A DNA stretch of 64,000 nucleotides from Sutcliffiella tianshenii (GCF_016908565.1 NZ_JAFBED010000004.1:427246-491245), one strand, 5' to 3'. Positions 28,950 through 37,795 are shown, counted from the first letter of the stretch. Notes: generated by a model not told the origin, from the sequence alone. Program-made: numbers and translations.

Positions 28950-28985
28950 AAAGGCCAGAGTTAATTTATTTTAACTCTGGCCTTT
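28950..28985. terminator. Bidirectional terminator
   Basis: Perfect 15-bp stem AAAGGCCAGAGTTAA / TTAACTCTGGCCTTT with a six-base loop, between the convergent peptidase and hydroxylase genes. Confidence 0.9.
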
Positions 28986-28991
28986 ATATAT

Positions 28992-29645
28992 CTATTTATA
29001 TCTTTTCCTTCTCATCCACTGTGTCGCTGCCCACTTCTCCCCATTTATAACTGGGGAACCACCATGCAAGGTCAGCTCGTTCAAGTGTTGATTATCATAG
29101 AAATATTCGAAATAAACCGCCATCCCCTTTTGTGGGGCCACTGAAAAATCCAGTTTAGGAAAATATGTTTCCCCGCCTTCGTCGACATCATTCAAGTACA
29201 TGACCAGCGTGCTGACCCTCGGGTTGTTAACCGGTCTATTGGCTGAGGAGAAGAAATCGAAATGTGCTTTATATTCCTGACCGATTTTATAGTTAAGGAT
29301 CTGCAGGCCTTCTCCATGGTCAACAGGAATGTTCATAATCTGTGAGGTTCTTTTTTCAATCCTGGTGATAATGTCATTTTCACCTTCTTGAAAAAACATA
29401 CTGCTGCTTGTTCTGAGATCATCAACTTCTCGCGTGTTACCTATTTTTGAACGTTGCATCCTATCTTTTGACAGTGAAATCAGCTCGTCACATTCTTCAT
29501 GGCTTAAGACGTTGCCGAGGACTACTATCAGCGGTTCTGCCAATCTAGCAATGATGTTGATTTCTCTATCTTCTGTGATTATTTTATTTCCCGTGTGATG
29601 AAAAATGGTTTGTTCTTTAAACGTTGTTTCTTGCGTCAAATTCAT
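28992..29645 (-). CDS. 2OG-Fe(II) oxygenase, prolyl 4-hydroxylase type
   Basis: A 217-residue Fe(II)/2-oxoglutarate dioxygenase resembling the prolyl 4-hydroxylase of Bacillus anthracis. The metal triad H128, D130 and H194 and the 2OG-binding K204 are all present (KAHFDFF, LTLHGG, GEKWAATQW), as is STLVMYLNDVDEGGET. Substrates in bacilli may be collagen-like proteins or EF-Tu; none is shown here. The start is uncertain: ATG 29645 is only three bases from GAGG, while a TTG at 29639 has nine. An open frame continues to 29864 through a repeat copy and is not protein. Confidence 0.88.
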   Translation of the reverse strand: MNLTQETTFKEQTIFHHTGNKIITEDREINIIARLAEPLIVVLGNVLSHEECDELISLSKDRMQRSKIGNTREVDDLRTSSSMFFQEGENDIITRIEKRTSQIMNIPVDHGEGLQILNYKIGQEYKAHFDFFSSANRPVNNPRVSTLVMYLNDVDEGGETYFPKLDFSVAPQKGMAVYFEYFYDNQHLNELTLHGGSPVINGEKWAATQWMRRKRYK

Positions 29646-29713
29646 CGACCTCTTTAGCAGATTTAATATTCTGATTTTTTTCTTTAAAAAAGATTTTACG
29701 TCTTCTTTAAAGA

Positions 29714-29848
29714 CCGCAGTTGATTTCCGCACTAGGCTGCGCTTTCCGCGGGGCGATGCTGGAGCCTCCTCGGGCTTTGCCCTGTGGGGTCTCCAGCCTA
29801 CCGCTTCCTCCCGCAGGAGTCTTCGCCTATTGCTCCAATCAACTGCTA
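29714..29848 (+). repeat. Dispersed structured repeat, copy 3 (divergent, compensated)
   Basis: Same element as at 420, but the ends read GCAGTTGATT (29716-29725) and AATCAACTGC (29837-29846). The inner stem is GCTGGAG / CTCCAGC, and the apical hairpin is GGGCTTTGCCC instead of GGCTTCGCC. Each change is matched on the opposite arm. It lies upstream of the hydroxylase gene. Confidence 0.9.
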
Positions 29849-29948
29849 GTATACTTGAAAGCATAAATTTTCTATCAAAGCATAATAAGTTATTTTTAAT
29901 AATTTTACACCTTGATTTGTCTAATATCTATCATTTTATTTTTATATC

Positions 29949-29979
29949 AAAAAAGCACTCCGATTAGGTGTGCTTTTTT
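29949..29979 (-). terminator. Terminator after the chemoreceptor gene
   Basis: Stem AAAAAAGCAC / GTGTGCTTTTTT with T run on the minus strand, nine bases after the stop codon. Confidence 0.85.
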
Positions 29980-29987
29980 GATAAGGA

Positions 29988-31637
29988 TTAAACTTTGAAC
30001 CTTGAAATTGATTGCTGCAAGCTAACTGTGAGTGCTTTCAGTTCAAGTACCTTTTCGCTAAGTTTGGTGAATGCGTGGACTTGTTCTGTTGTGGCTGCGC
30101 TGATTTCTTCGCTTCCGGCTGCGGTCTCTTCTACCACTGCGCTGATATTGTCGACATTGGAAAGGACGTGTTCACCAAGTTCCTTTGACTTGGAGACTCC
30201 ATGGACGAGATTGGAGATTTGGGCATCCATCCTTTCCATGCTTTCCTGTATCTCGTGAAAAGACTTGGAAGTGAATGACATCGTCTCTTTTTGCTCCATG
30301 GCCATTGTGACACCATGCCCAACCGAGACCACTACTTCCTCAAGTCCCAGTTTCAATTCTCCTATTACCGAGAACACTTCTGTCATCAAGTTTTTGGATT
30401 CATCTGCAAGCTTTCTCACTTCTGTAGCTACAACGGCAAAGCCCTTTCCTGCTTCTCCTGCCCTTGCAGCCTCGATTGCAGCGTTTAATGCCAACAGGTT
30501 GGTATGCTCTGAAATGGATGAAACTGCTGCGGCAACATCTTCAATTTTTTCGGCATAAGATTGAAACTGTTTTGTTGCCCTTTCAATGGATTGGGTCGCA
30601 AGCTGGGTTTCTTCAACATTTCTTTCTTGTGACTGGAGCGTTTTCAGACCGGTATTCACAGCACCCATTGCCTTTTGGGCAAGCTCCTTGCTCTCATTTG
30701 TTATGACAACATTGGAGGAGAAATGCTCATCCATATCTGAAATCATATGTACTGAGTCCTGTAGTTCGCTCGAAATGGACTGTGCTCCTGTAGAAAGTTC
30801 ATCAGTAGATACTGCGATCTGCTTTGTAATTTCACTTAAGGTTTCATTTTCTGCTTCCACCAAAGAGGCGAAGCCATTCACTTGATCACTTGCCATTTGC
30901 ACTTCTTTTATCAAATGATGCAGCTGTTCGGTCATTTGCTGGAATGAAAGATTCAATTGACCAAGCTCATCATTTTTATTATAGACAAACGGTTCCACCT
31001 GAAGATTTCCATCAGCAATTTCCCTTGCCTGCTTGGCCATACGATCCAACGGACGGGTAATGGAATATGTCATCCTTAAGGAAGAAGCGATGGAAATGAT
31101 GATGAGTATTACAGCTCCGATAATGGCCGACACGACAATGGACTTATCCTGCTTTTCCAAATTGCTCTGCATTTGATCGTAATATTCCGTTACGTACATA
31201 TTGAGCATATAAATATCATTGGAAATACCATCTATTCGGACAGATTGGCGTTTAAGCTCTGCTTTATCATTGGCATTCAATGCTGAAACAGTCGAATTGT
31301 TCAACAGCTCCAGCTTCATGGAAGCTTCTTCCAAGTATCCCTTGCTCTCTTTATCGAATAATGTTTCTTCCAGCTTCTTGAACCAGGAAAGTGTGTGATC
31401 CCTCGCTACCTTGACCTCGTGCTTACTTGCGTCATTGTTTAAAATTGATGCATTATTCAAGCTTTGTTTCAAAGTCAGCGTACTTGATTCCAGCTTTTGG
31501 ACGTTTACAAGGACTTCTACAATATCGCGGTTATTTGACTGCGTGGAAATCATCTGATAAATGATGGTGGCAACCATAAGGAGCGCAACGATAAGAACCG
31601 CAGTGGAATTGAGTATTATTTTTCTTTTGATCGTCAT
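29988..31637 (-). CDS. Methyl-accepting chemotaxis protein
   Basis: A 549-residue transmembrane chemoreceptor. Helix 1 is at about 9-29, then an extracytoplasmic mostly helical domain (about 30-165, four-helix-bundle-like), helix 2 at about 166-190, HAMP (about 190-243) and a cytoplasmic signalling domain with the hairpin tip [23 protein letters not shown] split here as [16 protein letters not shown] and [19 protein letters not shown], which contacts CheW/CheA. It starts 10 bases after the stop of a BMP-type lipoprotein gene, under a SigD-type promoter, so lipoprotein and receptor are one motility-regulated unit. Confidence 0.92.
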   Translation of the reverse strand: MTIKRKIILNSTAVLIVALLMVATIIYQMISTQSNNRDIVEVLVNVQKLESSTLTLKQSLNNASILNNDASKHEVKVARDHTLSWFKKLEETLFDKESKGYLEEASMKLELLNNSTVSALNANDKAELKRQSVRIDGISNDIYMLNMYVTEYYDQMQSNLEKQDKSIVVSAIIGAVILIIISIASSLRMTYSITRPLDRMAKQAREIADGNLQVEPFVYNKNDELGQLNLSFQQMTEQLHHLIKEVQMASDQVNGFASLVEAENETLSEITKQIAVSTDELSTGAQSISSELQDSVHMISDMDEHFSSNVVITNESKELAQKAMGAVNTGLKTLQSQERNVEETQLATQSIERATKQFQSYAEKIEDVAAAVSSISEHTNLLALNAAIEAARAGEAGKGFAVVATEVRKLADESKNLMTEVFSVIGELKLGLEEVVVSVGHGVTMAMEQKETMSFTSKSFHEIQESMERMDAQISNLVHGVSKSKELGEHVLSNVDNISAVVEETAAGSEEISAATTEQVHAFTKLSEKVLELKALTVSLQQSISRFKV

Positions 31638-31647
31638 TCTTTTCTCC

Positions 31648-32625
31648 TCACTTTACGGTAGTCGTTCCGTCCATGATATTTTCTTTCCATTCATCCAGTT
31701 CTTCCTGATCGATGGTGGAGTAAGGGATGACCCTGATCGGGGCAAGGCCGACTCCGCCTTCCATTAAACCTAATTCAATGTTTCCGGAAGGTATCTTCGA
31801 GCTTTTTACATATTCATCTATGACATTGTACAAAGCGATGTCCACGTTCTTCATCATGGAGGATATGACGGCCTTTTCAGCGAAAAAGAACTGATCGCTG
31901 TCGACACCTATAGCAAGCTTGCCTCGGGCTTGTGCCTCTTGGAGGACACCTACACCTGTTAAGCCGGCTGCGGCATATAGAACGTCTATCTCTTCATCCA
32001 TTAACTTCTTTGCAAGCTGTGAGCCTAATTCACTATTGCCGAAATCATTGGCAAAATGGGATACCACTTCGATGCTAGGGTCGATCGCTTTCGCCCCTTG
32101 CTCGAATCCGGTAAGGAATTTCCGAATCAATGGTACATCAGCTCCCCCTACAAATCCCAATTTCTTGGAGGAGGTAGTTTGGGCAGCCAAAACACCAGCC
32201 AGAAAGCTTCCTTCATTTTCCTTGAACGTGATGGATGTGATATTTGGAAGCTCGGATACGGAATCAACTAATATAAAGTTCTGTTTTGGATAGTCAGATG
32301 CGACCTTTTCCAGATCTTCCTGGACCATGAACCCTAAACCAACAATCAAGTCATGATCTTCTTTCAACAATTCCAGCAGTCCTTTTTCATAGGTCCCTGT
32401 TTCTGAAAGCTCTTTATAGGAAAAGACGATTCCCAATTCATCCCTCGAACGGACAAGTCCGGTAAATGCTGCATCACTGAAGGATTGATCGCCTAAGCCT
32501 ACATCCGACAGCATGATACCGACACTCACCTTATCCTTCATATCAACAGAAATTCTCTGCTCGGAGCAGCCCGCTAATAATAGTAATATAGTAATAAATA
32601 AGATCAAAAACCGGTTATTCTTCAT
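31648..32625 (-). CDS. BMP-family substrate-binding lipoprotein
   Basis: A 325-residue lipoprotein: signal peptide with lipobox LLAGC, lipidated Cys20, then a periplasmic-binding-protein fold of the BMP/Med type ([56 protein letters not shown]). Known BMP proteins bind purine nucleosides for ABC importers. No permease or ATPase gene is adjacent; the next gene, 10 bases on, is a chemoreceptor. The likely role is to present a ligand to that receptor, which is inference. GAAGGGG precedes the ATG. The SigD-type promoter is 33-59 bases upstream. Confidence 0.88.
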   Translation of the reverse strand: MKNNRFLILFITILLLLAGCSEQRISVDMKDKVSVGIMLSDVGLGDQSFSDAAFTGLVRSRDELGIVFSYKELSETGTYEKGLLELLKEDHDLIVGLGFMVQEDLEKVASDYPKQNFILVDSVSELPNITSITFKENEGSFLAGVLAAQTTSSKKLGFVGGADVPLIRKFLTGFEQGAKAIDPSIEVVSHFANDFGNSELGSQLAKKLMDEEIDVLYAAAGLTGVGVLQEAQARGKLAIGVDSDQFFFAEKAVISSMMKNVDIALYNVIDEYVKSSKIPSGNIELGLMEGGVGLAPIRVIPYSTIDQEELDEWKENIMDGTTTVK

Positions 32626-32657
32626 AAAAAAACCCCTTCAACTAGTGTACCTAACTA

Positions 32658-32684
32658 ATATCGGCCACTAAATGAAGGAGATTA
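32658..32684 (-). promoter_or_regulatory. SigD-type (motility) promoter for lipoprotein-chemoreceptor operon
   Basis: Minus-strand TAAT, 15 bases, then GCCGATAT, an exact match to the SigD -10 and three of four bases of the TAAA -35, with the canonical spacing. SigD drives most chemoreceptor genes in B. subtilis. Confidence 0.8.
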
Positions 32685-32727
32685 ATATCATTTGTAATAA
32701 TAAATTATTGCAACTCTTCTGACTATT

Positions 32728-33048
32728 TTAGGAAAATAGTTCTTCTGGCATGTAACGGTATTTCTTCAGATCGATTCTATTATTTTCATCGACCATGATG
32801 TGTTCCTTTTCCAATCTGCTTTTCTGTTCAGTCAACTGCTGCTCATCCTTGAATCCGATCTCACCCTTTGCATTAATGACACGATGCCAAGGAATATCAT
32901 ATTTCCTGCTCATGGAGTGAAGAATCCGGACAACCTGCCGCGCGCCCCTCGGACTTCCCGCTAATGCCGCAATCTGCCCGTAGCTCATCACCTTGCCGGC
33001 AGGAATCTGCTTCATGATCATTATTGCCCGCTCTGTAAATAGATTCAT
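32728..33048 (-). CDS. Alkyltransferase-like protein (MGMT fold without active Cys)
   Basis: A 106-residue protein similar to the C-terminal domain of O6-alkylguanine-DNA alkyltransferases. The DNA-binding helix GSPRGARQVVRILHS is present, but the active-site PCHRV is PWHRVI here, with Trp in place of Cys. This is the mark of alkyltransferase-like proteins, which bind alkylated guanine without repairing it and hand it to nucleotide excision repair. The start at 33048 is eight bases after AAGGA; the ATG at 33057 is too close. It follows ald, from which it is separated by a terminator. Confidence 0.88.
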   Translation of the reverse strand: MNLFTERAIMIMKQIPAGKVMSYGQIAALAGSPRGARQVVRILHSMSRKYDIPWHRVINAKGEIGFKDEQQLTEQKSRLEKEHIMVDENNRIDLKKYRYMPEELFS

Positions 33049-33069
33049 ATCAGCCATCCTTACTATATA

Positions 33070-33112
33070 AAATAAGACCGGGCAAGTTGGGTGTCCCACC
33101 TTGCCCGGTCTT
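33070..33112 (-). terminator. Terminator after ald
   Basis: Long stem AAGACCGGGCAAG / CTTGCCCGGTCTT with an extra inner TGGG/CCCA pairing, six bases after the ald stop. Confidence 0.85.
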
Positions 33113-33117
33113 CTATA

Positions 33118-34239
33118 TCAAGCTTTTGATAACAACGTGCTTGCACTCTCGTATGCCAACCCATGTGAATCGGCAACAGCCGCATAGGTAACAAAACCAT
33201 TCAGGGTATTGATGCCCTTCAAAAGCGCTTCGTTGTCCAAGCATGCCTGCTTGTAGCCTTTATTGGCAATTTGCACCGCATAAGGAACTGTTACATTCGT
33301 CAATGCAATAGTGGATGTACGTGGAACTGCACCTGGCATGTTCGCAACTGCATAATGCACTACATCGTGCTTAACATAAGTTGGGTCATCATGCGTTGTG
33401 ATGCGATCCGTCGTCTCAAAGATCCCGCCTTGGTCGATGGCGATATCGACAACGACAGATCCTGCACCCATGGATTGGATCATTTCCTCTGATACAAGCT
33501 TTGGTGCTTTAGCTCCTGGAATAAGAACGGCACCGATGACAAGATCGGATTCCTTCACTGCTATTTCCAAGTTCAAAGGATTGCTCATCAATGTCTGGAT
33601 GTCTTTCCCGAAGATGTCGTCCAATTGACGCAGACGGTCAGGATTCAAATCAAGGATTGTGACATCCGCTCCGAGTCCAATCGCCATTTTTGCAGCATTC
33701 GTTCCTGCTACCCCGCCACCGATGATGGTTACTTTACCGCGGCGGACACCTGGAACTCCTCCAAGAAGGATTCCTTTGCCACCTTTGATCTTTTCGAGGA
33801 ACTGTGCCCCGATTTGAGTCGCCATGCGTCCGGCAACCTCACTCATCGGCGTCAATAGTGGCAGGGAACCGTTTGGAAGCTGGACTGTTTCATAAGCGAT
33901 CCCGACCACTTTATTGTCGATGAGCGCTTTTGTCAATTCCGGTTCTGGAGCAAGATGTAGATAGGTGAAAAGAATCAATCCTTCACGGAAATATCCGTAT
34001 TCGGAAGGAAGAGGCTCTTTTACTTTCATGACCATATCCATGGACCATGCTTCTTCAGCTGTCTCGACTATTTTAGCCCCAGCCTGCACGTACTGCTCAT
34101 CCATAAAGCCTGAGCCCATACCCGCTTCTTTTTCTATGTATACTTCGTGTCCAAAGCCCACAAGGTTCACAACACCTGCCGGGGTCATGGCTACACGGTT
34201 TTCATTGTTCTTTATTTCTCTAGGTACTCCAATACGCAT
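33118..34239 (-). CDS. ald: Alanine dehydrogenase
   Basis: Reversible NAD-dependent deamination of L-alanine to pyruvate; in Bacillus it is used for growth on alanine and for sporulation. The 373 residues start [17 protein letters not shown] and contain the substrate region [13 protein letters not shown], the pyruvate-binding [15 protein letters not shown] region with nearby catalytic His, the Rossmann motif [16 protein letters not shown], and [14 protein letters not shown] cre-like box lies about 90 bases upstream. Confidence 0.96.
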   Translation of the reverse strand: MRIGVPREIKNNENRVAMTPAGVVNLVGFGHEVYIEKEAGMGSGFMDEQYVQAGAKIVETAEEAWSMDMVMKVKEPLPSEYGYFREGLILFTYLHLAPEPELTKALIDNKVVGIAYETVQLPNGSLPLLTPMSEVAGRMATQIGAQFLEKIKGGKGILLGGVPGVRRGKVTIIGGGVAGTNAAKMAIGLGADVTILDLNPDRLRQLDDIFGKDIQTLMSNPLNLEIAVKESDLVIGAVLIPGAKAPKLVSEEMIQSMGAGSVVVDIAIDQGGIFETTDRITTHDDPTYVKHDVVHYAVANMPGAVPRTSTIALTNVTVPYAVQIANKGYKQACLDNEALLKGINTLNGFVTYAAVADSHGLAYESASTLLSKA

Positions 34240-34324
34240 GGATCAAATACCTCCTTCATATAATCACAAAGACGTAATTAATATAACATTAAAAAAGGAA
34301 ATGTAAAACCATTTTCTAAAAACA

Positions 34325-34340
34325 ATGTAAGCGCTTTAAT
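34325..34340 (+). promoter_or_regulatory. Candidate cre (CcpA) box upstream of ald
   Basis: ATGTAAGCGCTTTAAT matches the core of the cre consensus (TGTAAGCG with the pseudo-palindromic CGCTT). It lies between ytkK and ald, in the ald upstream region. Confidence 0.55.
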
Positions 34341-34403
34341 AAACTCGGAATTATCAATATTGACACGCAATTCAGATAAATATAACGTGCTATGGGAGCC
34401 ACT

Positions 34404-35165
34404 CTATCGGTACCTGTTGATGACATCCACCCCACCTGTGACTTCCAATACGGTTCCTGTGATCATATCTGAATTCTCATCACATAAGAACATAATGGCC
34501 CTTGCAATATCTTCTCCGGTTCCAGACCGTCCCACTGGGGTTTGTACATCTGCAATGCCTCGTGAATATGCGATATCCGCCTCTTTCATTTCCCCTACAA
34601 TATCACCCGGGCATATCATATTAGCGGTTATGCCATTTTCCGCCTCTTCAATGCTGATGGTTTTTGTGAGGGAGACCAATCCCACTTTTGAAGCAGCAAA
34701 TGCCGAACGGTAGATCCAGCCTGGAGAGGACTCGGCCCCTTGAAAACCGTAAGTGACAATCCTGCCAAATTTCTGCTGCCTCATAATCGGAATGGCATGG
34801 CGAAATAGATGGAATACGGAGCTCAAGTTTCCTTCTAGCATCTCGTACCATTCATCTTCTGTGTAATCTGCGAGTTTTTTCCGTTCAAAAATATATGGTC
34901 CAGCATTATTGATCAAATAATCGATGCGGCCGAACTTATTGACCGCTTCTGTTACGAACCGTTCCATGTCATTTTTCTTCGTCACATCACCTTGGAAGAA
35001 ATGCAGACGATCCTCACCATAATGACCCCAATCCTTTTTTAATTTTTCTACCGCATCCATATCACTGCGGAAATTTATTGAAACCGAACAGCCTTTTTCA
35101 AGAAGCATTTCAGATACTTTCTTTCCTAGCCCTTTGGAACCAGCTGTTATCAGAGCATGACGCAA
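34404..35165 (-). CDS. ytkK: SDR-family oxidoreductase YtkK
   Basis: A 253-residue short-chain dehydrogenase-like protein with nucleotide motif TAGSKGLGKKV, FQGDVTKK, the NNAGPYIFERKK block and the C-terminal EVTGGVD typical of SDR/FabG-like proteins. At the catalytic position the usual Y-x3-K reads F-A-A-S-K, with Phe replacing Tyr; a Tyr lies four residues earlier. I recall the same Phe in B. subtilis YtkK, so the enzyme may use another residue or be inactive. The start is TTG 35165, after AAGGGGGA, giving the homologous N terminus MRHALITAG. Divergent from the permease gene. Confidence 0.82.
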   Translation of the reverse strand: MRHALITAGSKGLGKKVSEMLLEKGCSVSINFRSDMDAVEKLKKDWGHYGEDRLHFFQGDVTKKNDMERFVTEAVNKFGRIDYLINNAGPYIFERKKLADYTEDEWYEMLEGNLSSVFHLFRHAIPIMRQQKFGRIVTYGFQGAESSPGWIYRSAFAASKVGLVSLTKTISIEEAENGITANMICPGDIVGEMKEADIAYSRGIADVQTPVGRSGTGEDIARAIMFLCDENSDMITGTVLEVTGGVDVINRYR

Positions 35166-35296
35166 AACAGGATTCCCCCTTAAACTGAAGTCTCTCTCTA
35201 TTTTCATGCAGATTATTAAAATTTACAACATTTAAGCTGCCAACTTGCGATAAAATGAAACTAACTCCAACTAAGCGTGAAGAAGGGAACATCGTC

Positions 35297-36610
35297 ATGG
35301 CAAATTTAGATAGCACTGTACCTCTCCGTAACACAAAAATAGAGAAATTCGGGCTGGAAGCAGTGCCCCTCGAACTTAGAAAAACAAAATGGTATGAGTA
35401 TATGATCATTCAAATAGCCTTTTCCGTTAACGCAGGAAACTTTCTCGTCCCAGCATTGGCTGTCATCGAAGGCGGCTTGAGCTTTACAGCTGCATTCTTG
35501 TCCACAATTATCGGAGCTGCACTAGCCTTTCTTTTTGTTTCCTTCCTATCATTGCCTGGGGCAGAACGAGGAATACCCTCGCAATTTGCAATCAGATCGA
35601 TTATCGGCATAAAAGGGGCACGATTTATTTCCTCCCCATTAAGGACCATCACATCGCTTTACTGGTTTTCGGTACAAACCATCGGAGGCGCGTTGGTGGT
35701 GCAATTCCTGTTGGAACGGTTTCTTAAGTTTTCCATCCCCTTTGCTGTCATTGCCATGGTACTTGCATCCATCATGACGCTCCTGGCCCTTGTCGGGTTC
35801 GAGGCGGTAAAGAAGGCGACGAAATACTTTATGCCATTATTGCTGACAGGACAGGTTCTAATGTTCATTTTGCTTGTAAAAGGGCTTAGTGACAAACCTA
35901 TCCTGTATGCCAGTGAAGGGACATGGGATATGTCAATGATGATATTCTTCGCAAGCCTTGCTTTTGTGCAGTACGTTTCAGGTGTATCTGCTTCTTCGGA
36001 TATGACCAGATATGCCATCACTCCAAAACAGGGATTCTGGGGACTATTTGCGGGTAATGTTTCCGGATTTATCCTTACTGCTTTTTTCGGGGCATTCACT
36101 GCCAGCATGAGCGGCTCATTGAATCCCTTTATTGCAACAAGCAGTATGACGAGTTCTGCCTTATCTGGCTCCATCATCCTTGGGGCAGCCATAGTGTCGA
36201 TGATTTCCATTAATCTTAGCAACGCCTATACTGGAGGCTTCAGCCTGCTTAATTCGCTTCCGAAATTGGGGAGGATAAAGAGTTCGCTCATATTCGGGGT
36301 GGCAGGAATCATGCTTTCCCTTACACCTGCACTCGTCGAACAGGCAAAAGACTATATCTCACTGATCGGCGCATTTGTCATTCCCTTATCCGCTGTGATT
36401 GTGACAGATTTCCTTTTCATCAAAAAATTAAAAATCGACGGGGAGTCTACTCTGACCACCTATAATAAAGCCGCGTTTTATTGTATTGCTGCAGGTATCC
36501 TTCTCTATTTCCTGCTGCCTGAACCTTTCTCACCAGGATTTCTATCATTTGTTTTTACAGGTTTCTTATATATATCATTAAAGAAAACATTCAAAAAGGT
36601 GCCGGCATAG
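35297..36610 (+). CDS. NCS1-family purine/cytosine permease
   Basis: A 437-residue transporter with about 12 membrane helices and no signal peptide. The N-terminal soluble part precedes PLELRKTKWYEYMIIQIAFSVNAGN, where NCS1 proteins carry their first helix with the conserved N. FASLAFVQYVSGVSASSDMTRYA is the family's central helix 6 region. Substrates in the family include cytosine, purines, allantoin and hydroxymethylpyrimidine; none can be assigned. ATG 35297 has GAAGGGAA upstream. It is divergent from ytkK. A hairpin overlapping the stop acts as terminator. Confidence 0.82.
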   Translation: MANLDSTVPLRNTKIEKFGLEAVPLELRKTKWYEYMIIQIAFSVNAGNFLVPALAVIEGGLSFTAAFLSTIIGAALAFLFVSFLSLPGAERGIPSQFAIRSIIGIKGARFISSPLRTITSLYWFSVQTIGGALVVQFLLERFLKFSIPFAVIAMVLASIMTLLALVGFEAVKKATKYFMPLLLTGQVLMFILLVKGLSDKPILYASEGTWDMSMMIFFASLAFVQYVSGVSASSDMTRYAITPKQGFWGLFAGNVSGFILTAFFGAFTASMSGSLNPFIATSSMTSSALSGSIILGAAIVSMISINLSNAYTGGFSLLNSLPKLGRIKSSLIFGVAGIMLSLTPALVEQAKDYISLIGAFVIPLSAVIVTDFLFIKKLKIDGESTLTTYNKAAFYCIAAGILLYFLLPEPFSPGFLSFVFTGFLYISLKKTFKKVPA

Positions 36611-36624
36611 TTGCCGACACCTTT
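36596..36624. terminator. Bidirectional terminator overlapping the permease stop
   Basis: Stem AAAGGTG-C-CGGC / GCCG-A-CACCTTT including the stop codon of the permease, facing the small gene at 36634 from the other side. Confidence 0.7.
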
Positions 36625-36633
36625 ATTGTTTAT

Positions 36634-36801
36634 TTATTGACCTTCTTGCTTGTTCTGTTCTTCTTCAGTCGGCTGATAAGCATTCTGGCTGTATTGCTCC
36701 CCTACCACACCACTTGAATAGGCATCAGTAATTTGATTGTGCACTTGATTTACCGCTTCATCGTCATAGGAGAATATCTCTTTAGGATCTTTTTCTTTCA
36801 T
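36634..36801 (-). CDS. Small acidic hydrophilic protein, 55 residues
   Basis: An unannotated-size gene: product starts MKEKDPKEIFSYDDEA and ends in a Glu/Gln-rich tail (EEEQNKQEGQ). No membrane segment or Cys. The start is chosen nine bases after AAAGGTGG; an ATG three codons earlier touches the binding site. A terminator follows. Convergent with the permease and divergent from uspA. I do not recognise a family with confidence; its composition recalls small spore-associated or stress proteins of bacilli, which is only an impression. Confidence 0.65.
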   Translation of the reverse strand: MKEKDPKEIFSYDDEAVNQVHNQITDAYSSGVVGEQYSQNAYQPTEEEQNKQEGQ

Positions 36802-36907
36802 AGTTTTCATCCACCTTTCTCATCTCTTTTTACCATGATAGCTTTCCTCGTTTACGATTGTTTTAAATGTGGTAAAAAATAGTATAAAAGGAATGGAGCT
36901 GATCTAT

Positions 36908-37345
36908 ATGGATGGATCATATCGAAATATACTCGTAGCAATTGACGGTTCAAAAGAGGGAAAATCGGCATTCAATAAGGCTATTCACCTCTGTTTACAA
37001 AATAATGCAGCACTCTTCATTGCACATGTCATTGATATCAGGTCCATTGCAACCATGGAGGCCTATGATGTGACGATGACCGATGAGGCTGAAACACATG
37101 CCAGAGAGCTATTGCATGAGTATGGGGAGGCGGCAAAAGGAACTGGAATCCACACTGTCAAAACCATCATGGAATTCGGCTCGCCAAAACAGGCGCTTCC
37201 AAATGAAATTGCAGAAGATCATCAAATAGATCTACTTGTTTGTGGTTCCTCGGACATGAATCTAGGTGAAAGGCTGATCCGTGGGAGTGTCTCGGAAAAG
37301 ATTGTTCGCCATGCAAATTGCGATGTACTGGTAGTACGGCATTAA
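36908..37345 (+). CDS. Universal stress protein UspA
   Basis: A 145-residue UspA-fold protein: NILVAIDGSKEGKSAF at the N terminus, DLLVCGSSDMNLGERL and IRGSVSEKIVRHANCDVLVV at the C terminus. The ATP-binding pattern G-x2-G-x9-G-(S/T) is altered: the second Gly is Asp, so ATP binding is not certain. ATG 36908 has GGAG nine bases upstream, inside a longer open frame from 36869. A small coiled-coil gene follows 90 bases later on the same strand. The regulation is not visible. Confidence 0.88.
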   Translation: MDGSYRNILVAIDGSKEGKSAFNKAIHLCLQNNAALFIAHVIDIRSIATMEAYDVTMTDEAETHARELLHEYGEAAKGTGIHTVKTIMEFGSPKQALPNEIAEDHQIDLLVCGSSDMNLGERLIRGSVSEKIVRHANCDVLVVRH

Positions 37346-37434
37346 AAGAGGGAAGCTGATATCCCCTTTTCATAGATTATGGAACCCCCTTGTTATACAA
37401 TAAAGAAAACGAGGAGAAAAAGGATGTTGCCGTC

Positions 37435-37749
37435 ATGTTTTCTTTTACACAAAATAAGCGCCTAGGCATCCCCCTGCCTGTATTGGAGATGGATTGGGAC
37501 CGTTACAGCAAGGAAACCCAACAGGAAATACTGTTGCAATGGGAAAAGATCAGGGGAAAGATCCCGGACAGAATCAAGGAATTGGAAAATGAAATCAATG
37601 TAAAGCAAGAGATGCTGAACAACGAATCTAATTTTGAACGCTCCTGCCAATTGAATTCTGAAATCGCTGAACTCGCAAGCGTGATCAATGATCTTTGGCT
37701 CTGGTATCGCATGAACCAGCATGTGTCACAAGATCGCCTTCACGCATAA
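37435..37749 (+). CDS. Uncharacterised small coiled-coil protein
   Basis: A 104-residue soluble protein. After a short N-terminal segment with LGIPLPVLEMDWDRYS it is helical and charged (about residues 30-85, IPDRIKELENEINVKQEM), probably a coiled coil, ending with aromatic LWLWYRMNQH. Start ATG 37435 follows AAGGATG; other in-frame starts lack a site. A strong terminator begins at its stop codon. It shares direction with uspA and may share its transcript. The function is unknown to me. Confidence 0.7.
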   Translation: MFSFTQNKRLGIPLPVLEMDWDRYSKETQQEILLQWEKIRGKIPDRIKELENEINVKQEMLNNESNFERSCQLNSEIAELASVINDLWLWYRMNQHVSQDRLHA

Positions 37750-37795
37750 AAAAGGACCGGTGCTCAAACAAAAGTTTGAGCACCGGTCCTTTTTC
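37748..37795. terminator. Bidirectional terminator
   Basis: Perfect stem of about 20 bp, AAAAAGGACCGGTGCTCAAA paired with its complement, and an AAAA-type loop, between the coiled-coil gene and ecsC-like gene. Confidence 0.92.

Noticed and set aside
29646..29864. N-terminal extension of the prolyl hydroxylase frame
   Set aside because: It consists mostly of repeat copy 3 read as protein; homologues begin near 29645.
36869..36907. Longer N terminus of the UspA protein
   Set aside because: The GGAG site is within that stretch and points to ATG 36908.
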